Assembly (NCBI RefSeq): GCF_902500225.1
Contig: NZ_LR722650.1
Span: forward strand, 372,001-436,000
Origin: Buttiauxella massiliensis
Lineage (GTDB): Bacteria; Pseudomonadota; Gammaproteobacteria; Enterobacterales; Enterobacteriaceae
Direction: 5' to 3'
DNA: 64,000 bases
A program made the position numbers and the translations under genes. Of the stretch, positions 29,255 through 38,367 are shown piece after piece. The notes under the pieces are model-generated. The model had not been told where the DNA came from. It worked only from the letters and a program-made list of their open reading frames with translations, and made no database searches. The number at the start of each line of letters is the position of its first letter. Positions within the stretch are counted from its first letter, which is position 1.

Positions 29255-29417
29255 ATAAGTCAGGAAAAACTGTCAATAACGTGCGGAACATTCAGATTTT
29301 TCACATCTTCTGCAAAAACAATGTCTTTAACTCACTGTTGTCCCTTTAAGATCGGTTTATATTGCTAATATGAATTACAGACTGACACGCTATGTCGGGC
29401 CCTGTTCAGGAGAGAGC

Positions 29418-31409
29418 ATGAAAGACGATTTGGAGCAAAATCTGCTCTACCGTTATTTAGGGACAACTAGCCCATACTGGCGTTTACCAAACGATAGCAA
29501 CGCTCTGCAATTAGCCGCTAGCGAAAGCTCTGATATCAGCCAGGTGGTCGCTCTTGAGCCCGAGCAGGCGGAACAAATACGCCAAATGACGGTAATAACC
29601 TCAAGCGTCACTATGTCGATTTCATTATTTGGTTGTGAAGTTTCCGTACATTTAGTGGGCCGTAAGGTATCAAAAAAAGAATGGGCAGGTTCGGCATCTG
29701 CCTGGGATGACACCCCTTCTGTTGCCCGAGATTTGGTGCAAGGGCTCTCATTCGCGGAACAGGTCGTCTCGGAGGCAAACTCTGTCATCGTTATTCTCGA
29801 CAGATTAGGCAATATTCAACGCTTCAATCGTTTGAGCGAAGAGTATACCGGTCTTAAAGAACAAGAAGTTATTGGCCAAAACGTTTTTAAATTGTTTATG
29901 AGCCGTAGTGAGGCCGCCGCTTCCAAACGCAATATTAGCGGATTCTTTCGTAACGGAAATTCTTACGAAGTCGAACGCTGGATAAAAACCCGTAAAGGCC
30001 AGCGGCTGTTTTTGTTTCGCAACAAATTTGTCCATAGCGGCAGCGGTAAGAATGAAATCTATTTGATCTGTTCTGGTACTGATATCACCGAAGAACGCCG
30101 TGCGCAGGAGCGTCTGCGCGTATTGGCGAACACCGACACCATCACCGGCCTACCAAATCGTAATGCCATCAATGATTTAATCTCCTCCGCAATTGAAAAC
30201 CGTGGTGAAACCCAGGTAGGGATCGTTTATCTCGACCTTGATAACTTCAAAAAAGTGAATGATGCGTACGGGCACATGTTCGGTGACCAGTTATTACAGG
30301 CCGTGTCATTAGCGATTCTAAGTTGCCTTGATGAAGGACAGATACTTGCGCGCTTGGGTGGAGATGAATTTATTGTTCTCGCCACTGACACCTCTCAGGC
30401 AACGCTCGAAGCCATGTCGTCGCGTATTCTGGCGCGACTAAAACAGCCCTTCCGCATTGGTTTGATTGAAGTTTATTCCGGCTGCTCGTTAGGTATATCG
30501 CTGGCTCCGCAACATGGTGAAGACCGTGAAAGTCTTATTCGGAATGCTGATACCGCGATGTATACCGCCAAAGAGAGTGGTCGTGGCAAGTTCTGCGTAT
30601 TTGCTCCAGAAATGAATCAACGTGTGTTTGAGTACTTGTGGCTCGACACCAACTTACGTAAAGCGCTCGATAACGACCAACTTGTTATTCACTATCAGCC
30701 TAAAATGACCTGGAGAGGTGAAGTCAGAAGTCTGGAAGCACTGGTGCGATGGCAATCGCCGGAGCGCGGGCTGATTCCACCGTTGGATTTTATCTCTTAT
30801 GCAGAAGAGTCCGGGTTAATTGTGCCTCTTGGGCGATGGGTGATGTTAAGTGTGGTTCAGCAGGTGGCGAAATGGCGTGATAAAGGCATTAATTTACGCG
30901 TTGCAGTCAACGTTTCTGCCCGCCAGTTAGCCGATCAAACAATCTTCAGTGATTTGAAACAAGCTCTGAAAGATCTTAATTTTGAATACTGCCCGATTGA
31001 TGTAGAGCTTACAGAAAGCTGCCTGATTGAAAATGAAGACCTTGCACTTTCGGTAATTCAACAATTCAGCCGCTTGGGTGCCCAGGTGCATTTAGATGAT
31101 TTTGGGACGGGTTATTCCTCACTTTCGCAACTTGCCCGCTTCCCGATCGACGCGATAAAACTCGACCAAAGTTTCGTACGCGATATTCATAAGCAGTCGG
31201 TGTCTCAATCGCTGGTGCGTGCAATCGTTGCAGTTGCCCAAGCGCTTAATTTACAGGTCATTGCCGAAGGGGTTGAGAACCAAAAAGAAGACGCCTTCCT
31301 GACTAAGAATGGCGTCAACGAACGGCAAGGGTATTTGTTTGCGAAGCCCATGCCCGCAGCCGTGTTTGAACGTTGGTTAAAGCGCTATCAGGCCAGAACG
31401 GCGCGATAA
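29418..31409 (+). CDS. rpfR: RpfR/PdeR: DSF receptor with PAS-GGDEF-EAL domains
   Basis: 663 residues from the ATG at 29418 (AGGAGAG upstream), highly similar to E. coli PdeR (YciR) and to Cronobacter/Burkholderia RpfR. Order: N-terminal RpfF-interaction domain (about 1-95, [17 protein letters not shown]), PAS sensor for cis-2 fatty acids (about 105-225), GGDEF (intact LGGDEF near 312) and EAL (EALVRW near 440, [11 protein letters not shown] present). The c-di-GMP phosphodiesterase should be active and modulated by DSF. The rpfF gene lies downstream, but a two-gene module separates the two. In K-12, lacking rpfF, the orthologue controls curli. Confidence 0.95.
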   Translation: MKDDLEQNLLYRYLGTTSPYWRLPNDSNALQLAASESSDISQVVALEPEQAEQIRQMTVITSSVTMSISLFGCEVSVHLVGRKVSKKEWAGSASAWDDTPSVARDLVQGLSFAEQVVSEANSVIVILDRLGNIQRFNRLSEEYTGLKEQEVIGQNVFKLFMSRSEAAASKRNISGFFRNGNSYEVERWIKTRKGQRLFLFRNKFVHSGSGKNEIYLICSGTDITEERRAQERLRVLANTDTITGLPNRNAINDLISSAIENRGETQVGIVYLDLDNFKKVNDAYGHMFGDQLLQAVSLAILSCLDEGQILARLGGDEFIVLATDTSQATLEAMSSRILARLKQPFRIGLIEVYSGCSLGISLAPQHGEDRESLIRNADTAMYTAKESGRGKFCVFAPEMNQRVFEYLWLDTNLRKALDNDQLVIHYQPKMTWRGEVRSLEALVRWQSPERGLIPPLDFISYAEESGLIVPLGRWVMLSVVQQVAKWRDKGINLRVAVNVSARQLADQTIFSDLKQALKDLNFEYCPIDVELTESCLIENEDLALSVIQQFSRLGAQVHLDDFGTGYSSLSQLARFPIDAIKLDQSFVRDIHKQSVSQSLVRAIVAVAQALNLQVIAEGVENQKEDAFLTKNGVNERQGYLFAKPMPAAVFERWLKRYQARTAR

Positions 31410-31425
31410 GCTCTGCGACCAAATG

Positions 31426-31451
31426 AGCCAGGGAAACCTGGCTATTTTATT
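31426..31451 (+). terminator. Terminator of rpfR
   Basis: The stem agccagg ... cctggct with a short gaaa-type loop is followed by attttattt on the plus strand; it overlaps the 3' end of the convergent decarboxylase-like gene. Confidence 0.75.
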
Positions 31452-31816
31452 TGTGCAAAAACCTCTTTCGCCGCAAATAGACCATTCAACGCGCAAGGAA
31501 ACCCTGCATACACCGCCATTTGCATGATCACTTCAATAATTTCCTGTTCCGAACAGCCAACATTCAGCGCCCCCTGGATATGGACTTTAAGCTGTGGCGT
31601 CGCATTTCCAAGTGCGGTCAGTGCTGCAACAACAGCAATTTCTCTGGCTTTTAAATCGAGGCCTGGTCTTGAGTAGATATCACCAAATGGAAATTCAATC
31701 AGCAGACGCGCAAAATCCGGTGCTATATCACTCAGGCTCTTAATGACATTTTCACCAGCATGTCCATCAACCTCTTTTAATTTTCCCAGGCCTCGTAGAT
31801 AACGTTCACTTTCCAT
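31442..31816 (-). CDS. Carboxymuconolactone decarboxylase family protein (PcaC-like)
   Basis: 124 residues covering a single CMD domain: [39 protein letters not shown], then [12 protein letters not shown], closely matching PcaC-like decarboxylases and relatives. The AhpD CxxC pair is absent, which argues against peroxidase activity. Its substrate is unknown. It is divergent from a LysR gene (88-base spacer with operator-like repeats), suggesting local control, and it belongs to the module lying between rpfR and rpfF. Confidence 0.85.
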   Translation of the reverse strand: MESERYLRGLGKLKEVDGHAGENVIKSLSDIAPDFARLLIEFPFGDIYSRPGLDLKAREIAVVAALTALGNATPQLKVHIQGALNVGCSEQEIIEVIMQMAVYAGFPCALNGLFAAKEVFAQIK

Positions 31817-31878
31817 TTTGGAACCCTCTTCTATTGAATAGTGAACGAACTCTAAATTTTACTGAGCAACGCATCCAA

Positions 31879-31906
31879 TACCCTTTTTGTGATACCTTTT
31901 TGGTAT
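31879..31906. promoter_or_regulatory. Candidate LysR operator: tandem repeat plus palindrome
   Basis: Two near-identical 12-base units (ATACCCTTTTTG at 31879-31890 and ATACCTTTTTGG at 31892-31903) lie in tandem in the divergent spacer. The second forms a perfect palindrome ATACC-TTTTT-GGTAT (31892-31906) that reaches the LysR start codon. The T-N11-A geometry suits a LysR-type regulator and autoregulation. Confidence 0.5.
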
Positions 31907-32822
31907 GAACGAATCCATCGATTTACGACAATTTCGTTATTTTCTGGCTGTGAGTGAAGAGCTCAATTTCAGTCGTGCCGCATTGCGTCTGCATATTTCT
32001 CAGCCTCCACTAAGTAGGCAAATTCGGCAACTCGAAGACCAACTCGGAGTGCAGTTATTTCTTCGTAGCAAGAAGGGTGTCACCCTCACCGAAGCGGGGG
32101 CCGCATTCTTACCAGAAGTGAAACGCACACTCCTTCAGGCAGAAAAAGCGATTGCCGTCGTAAAAGAGATGCGAAGTAACATTGGGGGGAAATTTGTTGT
32201 TGGTTACACAACAGTGTTCGAACGAAGTGCAATCCCTGATGTGACAGAGGTCTTGCGCCAACGCTTTCCTGCCTGGCAAATCCACACATCAGGAGATCAT
32301 TCAATCAATCTCATTCGTGAAGTCAAAAAAGGGACGATGGATGCGGCATTTATCGGCTTGCACACGGACGTTCAAGGCCTGGCTGTTGAAAAAATTTTAG
32401 AAGATCCACTTGTGGTGGCTTTGCCCGCAGGTCATAAACTTGCGCACAAACGCTTCATCAGTTTTGACTCACTACGTGACGAGCCGATGTTCTGGTTTGA
32501 GCGGCGGTTAAATCCCGGTTTTTATGATTACTGCCAGGCGTTTTTCCACAAGATTGATTTCAAGCCTCATATCATTCCGGAACCGCAAGATCATCACATC
32601 ATGCTCGGGCTTATTGCGGAAGGAAAAGGTATTGCTCTGGTCCCTTCATCGTTGCAGTGCATCAAACGACAAGGCGTTATTTTCCGTAAACTGAAGGAAG
32701 AGACTCATCATCTGGCGATGGGTATTGGCGTTGCCTGGGATAAACAAAATGATTCACCTGTTTTGCAGGCATTTCTTGAGTTGCTGAGGCGTTACCACCT
32801 GAAAGAAGACGCCTTTCTTTAG
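31905..32822 (+). CDS. LysR-family transcriptional regulator
   Basis: 305 residues. The N-terminal winged helix-turn-helix is LRQFRYFLAVSEELNFSRAALRLHISQPPLSRQIRQLE, followed by a type 2 periplasmic-binding-like effector domain; it resembles the CatR/BenM/HcaR branch that governs aromatic degradation. It is divergent from the CMD gene, its likely target. The last six residues (KEDAFL) and the stop derive from a second copy of the rpfR 3' end, so the natural C-terminus has been replaced at a recombination junction (see 32802-32897). Confidence 0.9.
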   Translation: MNESIDLRQFRYFLAVSEELNFSRAALRLHISQPPLSRQIRQLEDQLGVQLFLRSKKGVTLTEAGAAFLPEVKRTLLQAEKAIAVVKEMRSNIGGKFVVGYTTVFERSAIPDVTEVLRQRFPAWQIHTSGDHSINLIREVKKGTMDAAFIGLHTDVQGLAVEKILEDPLVVALPAGHKLAHKRFISFDSLRDEPMFWFERRLNPGFYDYCQAFFHKIDFKPHIIPEPQDHHIMLGLIAEGKGIALVPSSLQCIKRQGVIFRKLKEETHHLAMGIGVAWDKQNDSPVLQAFLELLRRYHLKEDAFL

Positions 32823-32897
32823 ATGAATGGCGTCAACAAACGGCAGGATTTAGACCAATTGCCCGCAGCCGTATTCGAGCGTTGGCTCACGAGTTAA
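32802..32897 (+). pseudogene. Degenerate second copy of the rpfR 3' end
   Basis: Codon-by-codon, this reads [38 protein letters not shown], aligned with the rpfR end [16 protein letters not shown] and PAAVFERWL (31284-31376). Compared with rpfR it has several synonymous changes, a stop where Thr stood and a 9-base deletion. It abuts the rpfF stop codon, so it looks like the original junction of convergent rpfR and rpfF. Confidence 0.85.
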
Positions 32898-33763
32898 CTG
32901 GCTTTACGCAAAGCTGTAGCGCTGTGACGATTTTGCATTTGCACTAACCTTTCCATATAAGCGATATCCTTAGCTTCGAGGCAAAATGCTGCATCAACCC
33001 AGTCTTCGGTGATATCCATCAACTCCGAGCGAGGCAGTTGAAGTACACGCTGACGGGCACGCAACATAGCCCGAACACCATTCAGTTTAGGCTGCAATGT
33101 ATCAATGAAAGTACGAGTAGCAAGATAACCCTGACCGGGTTCAAACAGTTCATCAACCAGACCAAACTGCTGATGCCACTCTGCGGTGTGAGACTCTCCT
33201 TTATAAATCAGCTCTTCTGCGAGTTTCATGCCTGAGCGGCGTGCAACCAGCGAATAGGCCCCCATGCCAGGAAAGAGGTTAAAAGCAATCTCCGGGAAAC
33301 CAAGACGGGCATCTCGTTGTGCCAGCACAAAATGGTGTGCTAATGCTGCTTCGAATCCCCCACCTAATGCACTGCCCTCAACCATCGCTAGGCTAATTGC
33401 ACCGCTATCAAACCCTCGTGAAGCTGCATGGACACAGTCGACACAAGCCCTGGCATACGCGCGCAATGCCTCGCGACGCCCCTGCTGTATTGATTCAACA
33501 AAAAAGCCCAAATCGCCGCCGGTGTTATACATTCCCTGCACCAGAGAACCGGTCACCCAAAAATCAACCACAAAACCCTCCTGTTGAACCAGATACCGCA
33601 GGTTCATAATTTCTTCGATTAGCTTATGGTTGAAGCAAGGACGGGGCTGCGCTCTTAACATCATCCACACAGTGCGACGTTCTGCCTCGTAATAACCCGA
33701 CAACTGGGTGAATCGAGTAGTGTCCGTGAACAATTTGCAGGTTGGCTGGTTAATTACTGTCAT
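32894..33763 (-). CDS. rpfF: RpfF, diffusible signal factor (cis-2-enoic acid) synthase
   Basis: 289 residues, the length of Xanthomonas RpfF. It is a crotonase-fold enzyme that dehydrates 3-hydroxyacyl-ACP to the cis-2 acyl product and hydrolyses the thioester to release the DSF fatty acid. The two catalytic glutamates are present as E138 (EGSALGGGFEAAL) and E158 (GFPEIAFNLFPGMGAYS), equivalent to E141 and E161 of Xanthomonas. An AGGA lies 8 bases upstream of the ATG. Its receptor RpfR is encoded at 29418. It is lost from E. coli and Salmonella but kept in Cronobacter, Enterobacter and Serratia. Confidence 0.93.
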   Translation of the reverse strand: MTVINQPTCKLFTDTTRFTQLSGYYEAERRTVWMMLRAQPRPCFNHKLIEEIMNLRYLVQQEGFVVDFWVTGSLVQGMYNTGGDLGFFVESIQQGRREALRAYARACVDCVHAASRGFDSGAISLAMVEGSALGGGFEAALAHHFVLAQRDARLGFPEIAFNLFPGMGAYSLVARRSGMKLAEELIYKGESHTAEWHQQFGLVDELFEPGQGYLATRTFIDTLQPKLNGVRAMLRARQRVLQLPRSELMDITEDWVDAAFCLEAKDIAYMERLVQMQNRHSATALRKAS

Positions 33764-33983
33764 TATCTTATCCTCATGTTATGAAAGCGCGTTACACGCA
33801 GGATCAGACTAATCCACTACCGCACCTGGATGAATGTATCGGAGTGTTTAATAATTATTACTTATATGTTGTTCAATAATTGATTGATGTGTAAGGGTAA
33901 AAATTCCCAATTGAGCCTTCTCTTTCCAGACCTTTTTTTGCATTATGAAGGCAACACTTTTCCGCAACTGACCAGGACGCACT

Positions 33984-34166
33984 ATGCCTTCAGTGGACCC
34001 TCTGCAACTCGCAAAACGTATTGATACCGTGCTGGATATTCTGGTGGGAGGCGATCATGCGTCTGCTATTAACAATCTGGAAATCCTGAAAACGGAATTG
34101 CTGAATATCGCTAATGGTGAAGAGATAAAAGAAAGCGACTTGAAAAAGTCGCCTTGGGAGATTTGA
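33984..34166 (+). CDS. yciZ: YciZ, small conserved protein
   Basis: 60 residues; the core [30 protein letters not shown] and the terminal PWEI match E. coli YciZ (57 aa). It is a soluble helical protein of unknown function. A stem-loop (gccggt ... accggc, 34171-34186) lies between its stop and the convergent fsa gene and probably ends both transcripts. Confidence 0.9.
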   Translation: MPSVDPLQLAKRIDTVLDILVGGDHASAINNLEILKTELLNIANGEEIKESDLKKSPWEI

Positions 34167-34193
34167 ATCTAAAGCCGGTGAAAACCGGCGTAT

Positions 34194-34856
34194 TTATAGG
34201 CTCATTGAGCCAAATGCGCCTTGCCAGTCTTTCTCGAAAGTTGCAATTGCAGCATTCACGGCCGGTGTTGTTAACAGTTGTTCAGTGACATCAACAGGTA
34301 GCGTAATTGCTTCACATCCTGCCAGCAGGCATGACATTGCCTGATGTGGTGTACGGAAACTAGCGGCCAGAACTTTAGATTGTGGAGCGTGCAGCGTCAG
34401 TAGCTGCTGTAAATCCTGGACCATTTGAATACCATCGCCACCCTGCGCATCCAGGCGGTTGACGTACGGCGCAACATATTCAGCACCAGCTAATGCGGCA
34501 AGCAATCCTTGAGTCGCACCATATACCGCAGTGCCCAGCGTCGGAATGCCTATTACTTTCAACTGCTTCATTGCCGCCAGGCCTTCTGTTGTGGTCGGGA
34601 CTTTCACAACAAGACCCGGGACACGCTTCACTAGCAATTCAGCCTCTTTCACCATTTCGTCAGCCTGCGCGGCAATGACCTGAGCAAATAGTTTGCCTTC
34701 ACCACCTAATGCATCCTGCAAGGCCGGTAGAACTTCCCACAAAGAAATCCCCGCTTTGGCGACGATGGAGGGATTGGTTGTTACGCCCTGTAACGGCAAA
34801 ACACGCGCCAGGCGCTTCACTGCGGCAACGTCAGCAGTATCTAAATACAGTTCCAT
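34194..34856 (-). CDS. fsa: Fructose-6-phosphate aldolase
   Basis: 220 residues, the length of E. coli FsaA/FsaB; a transaldolase-like class I aldolase forming fructose 6-phosphate from dihydroxyacetone and glyceraldehyde 3-phosphate. The Schiff-base Lys85 is in [27 protein letters not shown] is the family segment that separates FSA from true transaldolases. It is divergent from ybiY; in E. coli fsaA also neighbours ybiY-ybiW, so the trio has moved as a unit. Confidence 0.94.
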   Translation of the reverse strand: MELYLDTADVAAVKRLARVLPLQGVTTNPSIVAKAGISLWEVLPALQDALGGEGKLFAQVIAAQADEMVKEAELLVKRVPGLVVKVPTTTEGLAAMKQLKVIGIPTLGTAVYGATQGLLAALAGAEYVAPYVNRLDAQGGDGIQMVQDLQQLLTLHAPQSKVLAASFRTPHQAMSCLLAGCEAITLPVDVTEQLLTTPAVNAAIATFEKDWQGAFGSMSL

Positions 34857-34938
34857 AAACTCTCCGGATTGGTCATCTAACTCATTGCCGACATCATAAC
34901 GCCACTGTCTGTTCTTTATCTGATCAAAATCAATAAAA

Positions 34939-34970
34939 CTTTCATTCGAAAGTAATCTAATTTACGAAAG
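34939..34970. promoter_or_regulatory. Candidate operator between fsa and ybiY
   Basis: The palindrome CTTTCATTCGAAAG (34939-34952) is followed by TTTACGAAAG (34961-34970), repeating the CGAAAG half-site with 18-base spacing, in the divergent fsa/ybiY promoter zone. TTTCG/CGAAA half-sites are common for DeoR-family proteins, and one (yciT) closes the cluster. Confidence 0.45.
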
Positions 34971-34987
34971 AAGATTAAGGCGGGCTT

Positions 34988-35887
34988 ATGCTATTTAATA
35001 TCCAACGTTACTCAACACATGATGGTCCAGGGATTCGCACTGTCGTATTCCTTAAAGGCTGCTCTCTGGGCTGCCGCTGGTGCCAGAACCCTGAAAGCCG
35101 TGCTCGTGGGCAGGATGTGCTGTTTGACGAGCGTCTGTGCCTTGCTGGTTGCGATCTTTGCCCACAGACAGCACCACATGCAATCAGCCGTATTGATGAC
35201 GTTTTGATCATCGCGCGTGAAAAGCTTTCGACTGACGATATGACCACATTGACGGGTTGCTGCCCTACTCAGGCATTAAGCGTATGCGGTGAAACACAAA
35301 GCGTTGATGCGATCATGCAGAAAGTGCTTCGCGACAAACCATTTTACGACCGCAGCGGTGGTGGAATTACGCTTTCTGGCGGCGAACCATTCATGCAGCC
35401 TGAAATGGCTGAGCAACTGCTGCGTAGAAGCAAAGAGGCAGGAATTCATACCGCCGTTGAGTCTTGCCTTTATGTGCCGTGGAAATACATAGAGCCGTCG
35501 ATTAACCATCTGGATCTCCTGCTCGCCGACCTTAAGCATGTTGATGCACAGCGCTTCAAACAATGGACCGACGGCAGCGTCGAACGTGTAATGGACAACT
35601 TCCGCAAGTTGGCCGCACGCAACGTACAAATGACGATTCGCGTGCCGTTGATCCCCGATTTTAATGCCGATGAGCAATCAATTCGCGCGATCGCTGATTT
35701 TGCCGCCGATGAAATCGGTGCGAAAGCGATTCATTTTTTGCCTTACCACACCCTAGGTATCAACAAATACAAACTCCTGAATATCCCTTATCTGGCCGCG
35801 CACCAACCCCTTGATGCGCCAGAACTGCTGCAGTTTGCTGAGCAGTACGCAAGCCAAAAAGGGATGACCGCCTGGATAAGAGGATAA
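34988..35887 (+). CDS. ybiY: Glycyl-radical enzyme activase (YbiY-like, radical SAM)
   Basis: 299 residues, closest to E. coli YbiY (PflA/PflC/PflE class). The radical SAM motif CxxxCxxC is C25, C29, C32 ([15 protein letters not shown]). An inserted ferredoxin-like segment supplies extra clusters ([10 protein letters not shown] and [10 protein letters not shown]). It installs the glycyl radical on its partner YbiW, encoded 4 bases downstream, so the system should work under anoxia. Confidence 0.94.
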   Translation: MLFNIQRYSTHDGPGIRTVVFLKGCSLGCRWCQNPESRARGQDVLFDERLCLAGCDLCPQTAPHAISRIDDVLIIAREKLSTDDMTTLTGCCPTQALSVCGETQSVDAIMQKVLRDKPFYDRSGGGITLSGGEPFMQPEMAEQLLRRSKEAGIHTAVESCLYVPWKYIEPSINHLDLLLADLKHVDAQRFKQWTDGSVERVMDNFRKLAARNVQMTIRVPLIPDFNADEQSIRAIADFAADEIGAKAIHFLPYHTLGINKYKLLNIPYLAAHQPLDAPELLQFAEQYASQKGMTAWIRG

Positions 35888-35891
35888 ACCG

Positions 35892-38324
35892 ATGACCCAA
35901 CTGAACCTGAACACCTTAAGCCAACGCATCAAAGATCATAAAGAAGCGTTAATTCATATCGTTAAGCCGCCGGTATGCACCGAACGTGCGCAACATTACA
36001 CGGCGATTTATCAGCAGCATCAGGATAAACCATTACCTGTGCGCCGCGCTCTCGCGCTCGCCCACCACCTTGCTGAGCGCACTATCTGGATTAAGCACGA
36101 TGAACTGATCGTTGGTAACCAGGCAAGCCACGTTCGCGGTGCACCATTCTTCCCTGAGTACACCGTGGGATGGATTGAAACTGAAATTGATGAGTTGGGT
36201 GACCGCCCTGGTGCTGGTTTCTCAATTTCAGATGCTGATAAAGCGGTGATGCATGAAATTTGCCCATGGTGGCGTGGGCAAACCGTGCAGGATCGCTGCT
36301 ACGGAATGTTCACCGACGAGCAAAAGGAGTTACTGGCGAGTGGCATCATTAAAGCCGAAGGAAATATGACTTCAGGCGATGCGCATCTGGCGGTCAACTT
36401 CCCACTGTTGCTGGAATTAGGCATTAATGGTTTACGTGCAAAAGTAGCCGAACGTCGTTCGCGTCTACATCTGACCGACTGGGAAGATCTGCACAAAGAG
36501 CAATTCCTGAAAGCTATTGATATTACTTTCGTTGCATTAAGCGAGCATATTCTACGCTACGCGGCACTTGCCAAAGAAATGGCGAGCACAGAGTCACGAG
36601 TGGCACGCCGTGATGAGCTGCTAGCCATTGCTGAAAACTGCGAACACATTGCTCATCATAAACCAACCTCATTCTGGCAAGCTTTGCAGTTGAGCTACTT
36701 CATACAGTTGGTATTGCAGATAGAATCTAACGGCCACTCCGTATCTTTTGGCCGCCTCGATCAATTCCTCTATCCGTGGTATCGCCGTGATGTCGAACTT
36801 GAACAAACCTTAGGTCGCGACCAGGCTATCGAACTCCTGCAAAGCTGTTGGTTGAAATTGTTGGAAGTGAACAAAATCCGCTCTGGTTCGCACTCCAAAG
36901 CCTCTGCCGGCAGCCCGCTTTACCAAAACGTCACCATTGGTGGCCAGACACTGGTTAATGGTGAAGCTGTGGATGCGGTGAATCCACTTTCATACGCCAT
37001 CCTGGAATCATGTGGGCAATTACGCTCAACACAGCCAAACTTGAGTGTGCGCTACCATGCCGGAATGAGTAATGACTTCCTTGATGCCTGCGTTCAGGTG
37101 ATTCGCTGTGGTTTCGGAATGCCTGCATTTAACAACGATGAAATCGTGATTGAAGAGTTCATTAAACTTGGTGTCAGCCGTGAAGATGCGTACGACTATG
37201 CAGCAATTGGCTGTATCGAAACAGCTGTTGGCGGCAAATGGGGATACCGCTGCACTGGCATGAGTTTCATTAATTTTGCCCGGGTCATGCTGGCTGCACT
37301 CGAACATGGTCGCGATGCTACCAGTGGTAAAGTTTTCCTGCCGCAAGAACATGCACTCTCAGCAGGGAACTTCACACAGTTTGATCAGGTCATGAATGCC
37401 TGGGATGATCAAATTCGTTATTACACCCAGAAATCCATAGAAATTGAGTGTGTTGTGGATACGGTTCTGGAAGAAAATGCTCACGACATTCTGTGCTCAG
37501 CCCTTGTGGATGACTGCATTGAGCGTGGTAAAAGCATTAAGCAAGGTGGCGCAAAATATGACTGGGTTTCTGGCCTGCAAGTCGGTATTGCCAACCTTGG
37601 AAACAGCCTTGCAGCAGTTAAAAAATTGGTGTTCGAACAAGGAGCGATTGGCCAACAACAGCTTGCTGAAGCACTGGCCAATGACTTTGAGGGTTTGACA
37701 GGTGAACAGCTACGCCAGCGCCTGATAAATGGCGCGCCAAAATATGGTAACGATGAAGATGAGGTTGATTTACTGTTAGCTCGAGCTTACCAAACCTATA
37801 TTGACGAGTTGAAGCAGTATCACAATACTCGTTTTGGCCGTGGCCCTATCGGCGGAACTTACTATGCGGGTACTTCATCGATATCAGCGAACGTACCGTT
37901 TGGTGCTGCAACTATGGCAACTCCTGATGGGCGTAAAGCAACAACGCCACTGGCAGAAGGTGCAAGCCCGGCTTCAGGCACCGACCGTCTTGGCCCAACA
38001 GCGGTTATTAGCTCCGTCGGCAAATTGCCAACCAGTAAGATTTTGGGTGGTGTGCTGCTTAACCAGAAGCTGAATCCGGCAACATTAGATAACCCACGCG
38101 ATCGTGAAAAATTGATGCTAATGCTGCGTACTTTCTTTGAAGCGCATAAGGGCTGGCATGTTCAATACAACATTGTTTCCCGTGAAACACTGGTTGATGC
38201 CAAACAACATCCTGATAAATATCGTGACCTGGTGGTGCGCGTAGCAGGTTATTCTGCTTTCTTTACTGCCTTATCTCCAGACGCGCAGGATGATATTATA
38301 GCCCGTACTGAACATACACTTTGA
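35892..38324 (+). CDS. ybiW: Glycyl-radical enzyme YbiW (PFL/diol dehydratase family)
   Basis: 810 residues, exactly the E. coli YbiW length and highly similar. The C-terminal glycyl-radical loop RVAGYSAFF has its glycine at 786; the thiyl cysteine is in AAIGCIETAVGG near 440. The substrate is unproven: the sequence groups with diol/glycerol-dehydratase-like rather than formate-lyase members. The adjacent fructose-6-phosphate aldolase suggests sugar or dihydroxyacetone-linked metabolism. A stem-loop (ggcggtgca ... gccgcc) precedes yciT. Confidence 0.93.
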   Translation: MTQLNLNTLSQRIKDHKEALIHIVKPPVCTERAQHYTAIYQQHQDKPLPVRRALALAHHLAERTIWIKHDELIVGNQASHVRGAPFFPEYTVGWIETEIDELGDRPGAGFSISDADKAVMHEICPWWRGQTVQDRCYGMFTDEQKELLASGIIKAEGNMTSGDAHLAVNFPLLLELGINGLRAKVAERRSRLHLTDWEDLHKEQFLKAIDITFVALSEHILRYAALAKEMASTESRVARRDELLAIAENCEHIAHHKPTSFWQALQLSYFIQLVLQIESNGHSVSFGRLDQFLYPWYRRDVELEQTLGRDQAIELLQSCWLKLLEVNKIRSGSHSKASAGSPLYQNVTIGGQTLVNGEAVDAVNPLSYAILESCGQLRSTQPNLSVRYHAGMSNDFLDACVQVIRCGFGMPAFNNDEIVIEEFIKLGVSREDAYDYAAIGCIETAVGGKWGYRCTGMSFINFARVMLAALEHGRDATSGKVFLPQEHALSAGNFTQFDQVMNAWDDQIRYYTQKSIEIECVVDTVLEENAHDILCSALVDDCIERGKSIKQGGAKYDWVSGLQVGIANLGNSLAAVKKLVFEQGAIGQQQLAEALANDFEGLTGEQLRQRLINGAPKYGNDEDEVDLLLARAYQTYIDELKQYHNTRFGRGPIGGTYYAGTSSISANVPFGAATMATPDGRKATTPLAEGASPASGTDRLGPTAVISSVGKLPTSKILGGVLLNQKLNPATLDNPRDREKLMLMLRTFFEAHKGWHVQYNIVSRETLVDAKQHPDKYRDLVVRVAGYSAFFTALSPDAQDDIIARTEHTL

Positions 38325-38367
38325 TAATACTGGCGGTGCATCATGCGCCGCCTAACAATTGGCTGAC

